Shown here piece by piece: positions 58,574 to 64,000 of a DNA stretch of 64,000 nucleotides. The position numbers and the translations under genes were made by a program. The first letter of the stretch is position 1. Each line of letters opens with the position of its first letter. Origin of the DNA: Ruminococcus flavefaciens ATCC 19208 (GTDB taxonomy: Bacteria > Bacillota > Clostridia > Oscillospirales > Ruminococcaceae); the NCBI RefSeq assembly GCF_000518765.1, contig NZ_KI912493.1, forward strand, positions 1 to 64,000, written 5' to 3'. Under the pieces are notes generated by a model. The model was given only the letters and a program-made list of their open reading frames with translations, did not search any database and was not told the DNA's origin.

Positions 58574-61021
58574 ATGAATAAAAACTTTTCACGCATCTTG
58601 GCTCTGACCTCTGCATTTTGTTTTGCACTGTGTTCCTGTTCCGAAACCAAAAACAATTCCCCGAGCACACAAAATGATACATCTCAAAGCGATCAGGTGT
58701 CTGCACAGACTCTGACAGAGCTTTCCGAAAATTCATATAAGCTTGTAAAGCACAAGACTCTCGATAATATCGGATACCTGTATAACGTCATAAAGACCGC
58801 AAGCGGTGACTATCTGGCATATAGCAGCTATGACGGAGATGAGCCCTGTATATTAAAGATAAACTCTGATTTTTCCGATACTCAGCTTTTAAAACTTGAG
58901 CTTCCCGAAGAAGCAGAGCAAGCCGATGAACAATGCAACTTCATCACCTATAATTCGGACGGCTGTGCTGCTGTTTATTACACATTATACGATAACGGCG
59001 ATATGTCTGCCCCCGAAGAATACGACGAAAACTTTGATTACGATGCATTTTACGCTAACCAGAAAAAAACACACGCTATATGCTTCTACAACAGCGACGG
59101 GAGCATAAAAAAGTTCATTGACCTTGGTGACATTGGCGATGAAGAGGATAACGGCTACAGCGATTATACTTACCCTGCAAATTCAGAACTGCCTGACAGT
59201 GATACATATATCGGACTGTTCAGATATAATGAAATACATATTTTCAAAAGCGACGGAAGCAAAGACAAAATATCCATTCCGTCCGAATACACACAATACT
59301 GCGAACCTAAGCTGCTGACAGGCGCTGACGGTAAAATTTACATAAGGGCAGTTGCTCCTAATAAGGACTATACGTCCACACAAACACAAATATTTGAGAT
59401 AGATATCGACGCTAAGGAAATAAAAGAACCTGTTTTCAGTGAAAACAGCAGTTACAGTATATCAGCCCCACATGACTTTGCAGCAGGCTACGGCGACTAC
59501 ATTTTCATGGGTACAAGCGAAAACGATGTTATCGGCATAAAAGCTGACGGAACATCTGAGACTATACTAAAATGGGTAGACGCAGATACTACTGCTATGG
59601 GCATCGTTCCTGCGGAAAACGGAGAATTTTACTGTTATACATATACAAGTTCTCACGGTGAAAAAACCAATTCCGTTGAGGTATATAAGCTTGTACACCG
59701 CGAAGCAGGCGAGCTTGACAATGTACAGCTCATAACTATGGCTTCGTTCGGCACTAATCCGCTGAATTACTATATAAGCAAATTCAACCGTGAGCAGGAT
59801 AAATACAGAATACAGACCATTGACTATTCATCTGAGCTTACTCCGGAAGAAATGGAGGACAAGTCTGCGAAGTCTATTGCTGAAAGATACAATGATGATC
59901 TCAACAGGCTGAAAATTGATATTGCAGCAGGAAAATGCCCTGATATACTGACGCTTGACAGCAGCACCTCAACTCTTCTCGGCAAAAAAGGCGCACTTCT
60001 TGATCTTTACACCCTTATGGATAATGACTCTGAGGTGAACCGCGATACAGTAGTTTCCAATATACTCAAAGCAATGGAAAACAGTGACGGCAAGCTTTAT
60101 TCGATCACACCAAGCTTTACGGTCAATACCATCGCAGCAAAGAAAAAGTTCGTTGACCACGAAAACTGGACATTGCAGGAAATGATCGACCTTTACGACA
60201 GTAAGGATACTGCCGTTCACCGTTACGACAGAATGACCAAGCAGGATATTTTCAGATACCTCATATGTTCTGACAACAAGCTTGTAGATATAGAAAATTC
60301 AGAATGTCATTTTGATACTCCTGAATTTATAGAGCTTCTCAATTTCTGCAACAGATTTGTTGATGATATGGAGTTTGCAGATAAAGGAAACAACGAGGAA
60401 TACATGAATTACTGTATGGGACTCGCAAACGGCAGAAAAGATGAAAGCGAACTTATCTCAATTATACATCTCTGCGGAGACCGCGATCTTGCACTGGATA
60501 AATTTGATTTCGGCGAGGATATCTCACTTGTAGGCTATCCAACATCTAACGGCAAGGGCGGCAAGATAATCCCGAACTATGAATTCTCCATAGGCGCAAG
60601 ATCGTCTGTTAAGGAAGGTGCATGGGAGTTCATCAAGATGATGCTCAAGGAAGCTTCAGAACAAGGCATTGATGACGGCAAGGGTGGTCTTGCAAACGGC
60701 TATCCGGTTTTAATCAAGGATTTCGACAAGCAGATAGATGGTATGTCAAAGGTATATGTTTACGATGAAAATGGTGATCTTACAGAATCAACCTCCTTTA
60801 CAGCCAACGGTATACCTATAGAATTACTCTCAAAGGACGAGCTTGCAGACCTCAGAAGATATATACTCAGCTGTGATACTCTTCTAAATACAATAGATGA
60901 AGATGCATATGCAATTTGCATGGAAGAAGCCGATGAATACTTCAAAGGAGGAAAATCCGCAGAGGAAGCTGCAAAGATGATGCAGAACCGCATATCACTG
61001 ATCGTCAGTGAAAAGAGCTGA
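58574..61021 (+). CDS. Extracellular solute-binding lipoprotein
   Basis: The 815-residue protein has a lipoprotein signal with two Cys in ALCSCS (about residue 20). Residues about 50-400 are probably a beta-propeller-like sensor or binding region. Residues about 405-815 form a type I extracellular solute-binding domain (ITMASFGTNPLNYYISKFNR; KCPDILTLDSS; LYDSKDTAVHRYD; GAWEFIKMMLKE). No permease or ATPase gene is near, so it may serve a distant transporter or act as a sensor. The start is ATG 58574 with AAAGGA upstream; the longer frame from 58469 reads through the inverted repeat and is rejected. Confidence 0.8.
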   Translation: MNKNFSRILALTSAFCFALCSCSETKNNSPSTQNDTSQSDQVSAQTLTELSENSYKLVKHKTLDNIGYLYNVIKTASGDYLAYSSYDGDEPCILKINSDFSDTQLLKLELPEEAEQADEQCNFITYNSDGCAAVYYTLYDNGDMSAPEEYDENFDYDAFYANQKKTHAICFYNSDGSIKKFIDLGDIGDEEDNGYSDYTYPANSELPDSDTYIGLFRYNEIHIFKSDGSKDKISIPSEYTQYCEPKLLTGADGKIYIRAVAPNKDYTSTQTQIFEIDIDAKEIKEPVFSENSSYSISAPHDFAAGYGDYIFMGTSENDVIGIKADGTSETILKWVDADTTAMGIVPAENGEFYCYTYTSSHGEKTNSVEVYKLVHREAGELDNVQLITMASFGTNPLNYYISKFNREQDKYRIQTIDYSSELTPEEMEDKSAKSIAERYNDDLNRLKIDIAAGKCPDILTLDSSTSTLLGKKGALLDLYTLMDNDSEVNRDTVVSNILKAMENSDGKLYSITPSFTVNTIAAKKKFVDHENWTLQEMIDLYDSKDTAVHRYDRMTKQDIFRYLICSDNKLVDIENSECHFDTPEFIELLNFCNRFVDDMEFADKGNNEEYMNYCMGLANGRKDESELISIIHLCGDRDLALDKFDFGEDISLVGYPTSNGKGGKIIPNYEFSIGARSSVKEGAWEFIKMMLKEASEQGIDDGKGGLANGYPVLIKDFDKQIDGMSKVYVYDENGDLTESTSFTANGIPIELLSKDELADLRRYILSCDTLLNTIDEDAYAICMEEADEYFKGGKSAEEAAKMMQNRISLIVSEKS

Positions 61022-61079
61022 GTTTATTAAAGACATCTCCTATTACGCTTTTTTCATAATATTCTCTATATTTCAGAAA

Positions 61080-61110
61080 AACGGCAGTCATAATAATGGC
61101 TGCCGTTTTT
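61080..61110 (+). terminator. Intrinsic terminator
   Basis: AACGGCAG and CTGCCGTT around CATAATAATG, followed by TTT. Confidence 0.8.
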
Positions 61111-61187
61111 CGTATAAAAAAATTTTGATGATATTCAATGGTTTTCCGTTGAAAAAAACGTTTTTTCAGCCCCCTTATAGAAAGGCA

Positions 61188-61218
61188 TAAAAATCGGCAC
61201 AGCTTTCGCCGTGCCGAT
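61188..61218 (-). terminator. GH5 gene terminator
   Basis: ATCGGCAC (61193-61200) and GTGCCGAT (61211-61218); on the minus strand a T-run follows. It lies just after the GH5 stop. Confidence 0.8.
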
Positions 61219-61226
61219 AATTATAT

Positions 61227-63317
61227 TTACTTGCCTGTCTTAGGATCGAACTTTCCGAGGAGGTAGAGCTGAATCCTTACAGCGTCGTTATTAGTAACGC
61301 TGCCGTTGTTGTTTACAACAGAAGCATTGTTAAGACCTGCCTGTGTGATGTGGTTCTTGTCAGTACCGCGAACGCCGTACTTATTCGGGTTAGCAAGGCT
61401 CTGCATGATAAGAACAACGTCTGACATATCTACCTGACCGTCACCGTTTGAATCTCCCCAAACAATATCTGCTGCATTTGGAACATCAGTAGTTGTTATC
61501 TGAGCAGTAGTAGTTGTTGTTGGTGTCGTTGTTGGCTGTTGAGGTCTTGTGCCGATGTAAACGCCGTTATCGTAGCATTCCTGACATACAGGGAAGCCAA
61601 GAGGACCATAGATAGCCTCTGATTTTGGTATCTCCTTGCCACAGTGATCGCACTTTACAGTCTCTACGGGAGCTGTAGTTGTAACTGTTGTAGTAGTTGT
61701 AGTCTGCTTGCTTGTTGTAGAAGTTTTAGTTGTAGTTGTTGTGGTAGTAGTTGTAGTAGCAGGCTTTGAAGTAGTTATTGTTTCCTTTGGCTCAACAATT
61801 ACAGGAGTGCCATTGCCTGCCTTACCGCCGTCAAGGTTGCTCTTTGCACCTGATGAATAGAACTGATTGAGTGAAAGACCGTTAGCTCCGAGAGCTGTCT
61901 GGTGGTCGAGACCGATGTACTTGCCTGAATCTGTCTGCCAGAGTGACTTCTCGAACAGGCTGTACTTGTTGTTATCCCAGTTCATGAATGTAGGATCAAG
62001 AAGTCCGCCTGTATCACCTGAGTTAGGATTGATACACCAGAATGTGTGGTTGATATGGTTGTCTATCATGTAATCACGGAGAAGCTCCATCCACTTCTGG
62101 TTAGCGCCCTTGTCCATATGACCGCCCCACTCACCGATGAGAAGAGGTGCGATATCTTCCTTATTGATGTATGCCCATGTGTCATACCAGTAATCTTCAA
62201 GAAGAGTCTCTGTAGTAAAGTCCTTGTCGAACCATGTCTGTGCATATACTGACGGACCGTAATCGTGAGGTGAGTATACTATCTGTGAAGTACCGCTTTC
62301 AGGTACTACAGGATACTGTCTTACACCGCGGAGGTTTCCTCCCCACCATGCACCGTACCATTTTTTATCCGCTTCTGTCTTTGGCTCCCATACATCAGGT
62401 GTATCGAATGTATAGCCCTTTTCAGTCATAGGATACTGCTCTATGCCCTCTACGAAAATAAGAGCATGAGGATTTACCTTGAGGATAGAATCTGCGCAGG
62501 TCTTTGCAGCATAAGCCCAGTTGTTCTCATCTGTTGAGCCGTCCCACTTAGCAATATCGGAAGGACACTCATCGCCCTTGTAGCCGCGCTTGCCGTGTGG
62601 CTCGTTCTTCAGGTCATAACCGATGAGAGTATCATCATTTGAATACTTTTCAGCCAGCCATGTAAGTGAGTCGATCCATACCTTTGTAGTTACGCCTGCC
62701 TTGCCGTACCAGAGCTCATAGTTGTGTCCTGAGTTGTTGGCATCCGGGCTGTGGATATCAATGAATACCTTGATACCGTACTTCTTGCACTTCTGCATGA
62801 TGATATCGAATATCTCCATTGAGTTCTTGAGTGTCTTACCGTCAGACTCAACGAAATCTCTGTTGATATCACCGTATTTTCCTGCGGGAGTGATAGTGCC
62901 GTCCTCGCCTACAACGTCCTGCGGAGGATTGTAGCTTGCCTGTACCGAGCTTACAGGGTTTGGCTTGCCGTTCATCCATGATACGAGAAGCTCAGAAGAA
63001 ATAGGCAGACGGAGAGTATTGATACCGTGGTCTGCAATGCTCTGGAGCATATCGTCAACATCTCTTGCGTAGAGACCGTGAGCACAGTTCTCAGAGCAGT
63101 TGAAGCCGAACCAGTTTGCACCTGTGATCCAGACTTCGTTTCCGTTCATGTCGTAGAGTCGGCTTCCCTTTGCGTGGAGCCAGTCGTCATTGTTGTCATC
63201 GGTTGAAGCAGCGCTGCCGATAGTTTCGGGCGCAACTGTAGGCACATAATAAGCAGCACCTGTTACAGTAAGCGCAGCTGCGGCAGCAACAGCTGCCAGT
63301 GATTTTAAGATCTTCAT
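61227..63317 (-). CDS. GH5 endoglucanase with zinc-ribbon insert and C-terminal dockerin
   Basis: The 696-residue secreted enzyme has a signal peptide to about 22. The GH5 catalytic domain at about 45-470 has acid/base E239 (DLKNEP) and nucleophile E396 (LLIGEWGG). Then come a Thr linker (about 515-550), a CxxC-18-CxxC element (C556, C559, C578, C581), a second Thr linker and a dockerin at about 619-690 (GDSNGDGQVDMSDVVLIMQS; SVTNNDAVRIQLYLL). It should cleave beta-1,4-glucan in cellulose or related polymers and dock to a scaffoldin. The ribbon between linkers is unusual in secreted cellulases. The next gene upstream on this strand is a second GH5-dockerin. Confidence 0.93.
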   Translation of the reverse strand: MKILKSLAAVAAAAALTVTGAAYYVPTVAPETIGSAASTDDNNDDWLHAKGSRLYDMNGNEVWITGANWFGFNCSENCAHGLYARDVDDMLQSIADHGINTLRLPISSELLVSWMNGKPNPVSSVQASYNPPQDVVGEDGTITPAGKYGDINRDFVESDGKTLKNSMEIFDIIMQKCKKYGIKVFIDIHSPDANNSGHNYELWYGKAGVTTKVWIDSLTWLAEKYSNDDTLIGYDLKNEPHGKRGYKGDECPSDIAKWDGSTDENNWAYAAKTCADSILKVNPHALIFVEGIEQYPMTEKGYTFDTPDVWEPKTEADKKWYGAWWGGNLRGVRQYPVVPESGTSQIVYSPHDYGPSVYAQTWFDKDFTTETLLEDYWYDTWAYINKEDIAPLLIGEWGGHMDKGANQKWMELLRDYMIDNHINHTFWCINPNSGDTGGLLDPTFMNWDNNKYSLFEKSLWQTDSGKYIGLDHQTALGANGLSLNQFYSSGAKSNLDGGKAGNGTPVIVEPKETITTSKPATTTTTTTTTTKTSTTSKQTTTTTTVTTTAPVETVKCDHCGKEIPKSEAIYGPLGFPVCQECYDNGVYIGTRPQQPTTTPTTTTTAQITTTDVPNAADIVWGDSNGDGQVDMSDVVLIMQSLANPNKYGVRGTDKNHITQAGLNNASVVNNNGSVTNNDAVRIQLYLLGKFDPKTGK

Positions 63318-63380
63318 ATTTTTTTCCCTCTCTGATTATATATTTTCCGCGCCGCCCATATCAGCAGCGCGGTATGAAGC

Positions 63381-64000
63381 TTATTTTACAGGAAGTGACT
63401 TATATTTGCCGAGGAGATACATCTGTATAGCCTGAGCATCATTTGTAGTTATGCCATTTCCGTTACCCTCAACGTCAGCATTTGCCGAACCCTCATCTGT
63501 AATATGATGATCATCTGTTCCCTTCAATCCGTATTTATTCGGATTAGCAAGTGCCTGCATTATGAGCACAGCGTCTGCAAGATCGACCTGACCGTCGCAA
63601 TTAGAGTCTCCGTACAAGCGATTACTGGCGATCTCGGCAGATGTGGTAGTTGTAGTTGCTGCAGCAGACGAAGAAGTAGTTGTTTTGGAAGTTGTAGCAG
63701 TGGTGGTCTTTGCAGGATCAGCATCAACTGTCTTGCCGTCGGATTTCTTTCCGCCGTCAAGGTTGCTTCCCTCTGAAGCAGCATAATTAGCGTAGAAATC
63801 GTTCAGTGAGATACCGTCCTTGCCCAGTGCAACCTGATGATCGAGACCGATGAATTTCTTTGAAGTCGAGGTCTTCCATATAGCAGGATAATAGTATGTC
63901 TCATACTTTTCCGTATCCCAGTTTATAGTGGTCTTTCCGACCATTTTACCGTCAGCACCCTGTGTTACGCCAAACTGTATATCCTTCCAGAGTCCGCCCG
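63381..64000 (-). CDS. C-terminal part of a second GH5-dockerin enzyme (cut by window edge)
   Basis: The visible 206 residues start inside the end of a GH5-like domain (GGLWKDIQFGVTQGADGK, matching the GGLLDP region of the complete enzyme next door), continue with KFIGLDHQVALGKDGISLND, a Thr/Ser/Ala linker, and a dockerin (GDSNCDGQVDLADAVLIMQA; GITTNDAQAIQMYLL). The frame is open to position 64000, so the catalytic part lies outside. The same order and orientation as the complete GH5 gene suggests tandem duplication. A GC-rich hairpin (63349-63373) lies between the two. Confidence 0.88.
   Translation of the reverse strand, partial: GGLWKDIQFGVTQGADGKMVGKTTINWDTEKYETYYYPAIWKTSTSKKFIGLDHQVALGKDGISLNDFYANYAASEGSNLDGGKKSDGKTVDADPAKTTTATTSKTTTSSSAAATTTTTSAEIASNRLYGDSNCDGQVDLADAVLIMQALANPNKYGLKGTDDHHITDEGSANADVEGNGNGITTNDAQAIQMYLLGKYKSLPVK

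Overview
The window looks like a chromosomal segment of a cellulolytic gut or rumen Firmicute, most likely a Ruminococcus of the flavefaciens/champanellensis type. The evidence is four dockerin-bearing genes with threonine-rich linkers, two GH5 endoglucanase genes, a type II-A CRISPR-Cas locus, a T-box leader, sigma-A promoters of TTGACA-17-TATAAT type and strong GGAGG ribosome-binding sites. Species assignment is inference.

Layout. 1-6400 (A/T-rich): leader-proximal end of a CRISPR array, its leader, then csn2, cas2, cas1 and cas9 on the minus strand, with tracrRNA divergent from cas9. 6560-8160: a DUF134/NifX-like protein and a metallo-beta-lactamase-fold protein. 8208-15000: a GGDEF protein, an ECF sigma factor with an anti-sigma/dockerin composite gene, and a shrunken copy of the redox cluster (LysR remnant, Cys-rich small protein, flavodoxin, cupin, AKR remnant). 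15030-17755: a T-box in front of an HTH-cupin-acyl-CoA ligase fusion. 17756-20400: an unknown protein, a NUDIX protein and two decayed transporter genes. 20389-36857: a second GGDEF paralogue and the large redox cluster (two LysR regulators, PnuC, iron alcohol dehydrogenases, aldo/keto reductases, flavodoxins, CMD-cupin, SDR, DUF4405 membrane protein). One alcohol dehydrogenase is frameshifted and one AKR carries a nonsense codon. 37054-40276: four consecutive genes (DUF2798, CarD, a small protein, MATE), each behind a terminator-like leader hairpin. 40283-42396: a two-gene module of unknown function. 42905-43161: tRNA-Ser(CGA) and a copy of its 5' half. 43269-53077: housekeeping genes (glgB, aroC, DAHP synthase, a two-component system, DUF3343/class V aminotransferase, cdaA-cdaR). 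53310-64000: cellulosome-type genes (repeat-module dockerin protein, dockerin D,D-carboxypeptidase, solute-binding lipoprotein, two GH5-dockerin enzymes, the last cut by the window edge), with a candidate sRNA and a structured leader at 58142-58549.

How it fits together. The right end makes secreted, dockerin-tagged proteins for assembly on a cellulosome; the ECF sigma/anti-sigma-dockerin pair could sense the outside and control such genes. The central cluster appears to be a redox or electrophile-detoxification island built from repeatedly duplicated families under LysR control. The candidates for undescribed biology are: (i) the anti-sigma/dockerin gene with an in-frame second start and second signal peptide; (ii) the family of leader hairpins sharing a loop close to GCRTAARTCYRG at 37112-38820; (iii) the T-box-controlled HTH-cupin-ligase fusion; (iv) the C-rich candidate sRNA at about 58154-58328; and (v) the 131-bp nested inverted repeat at 58419-58549.
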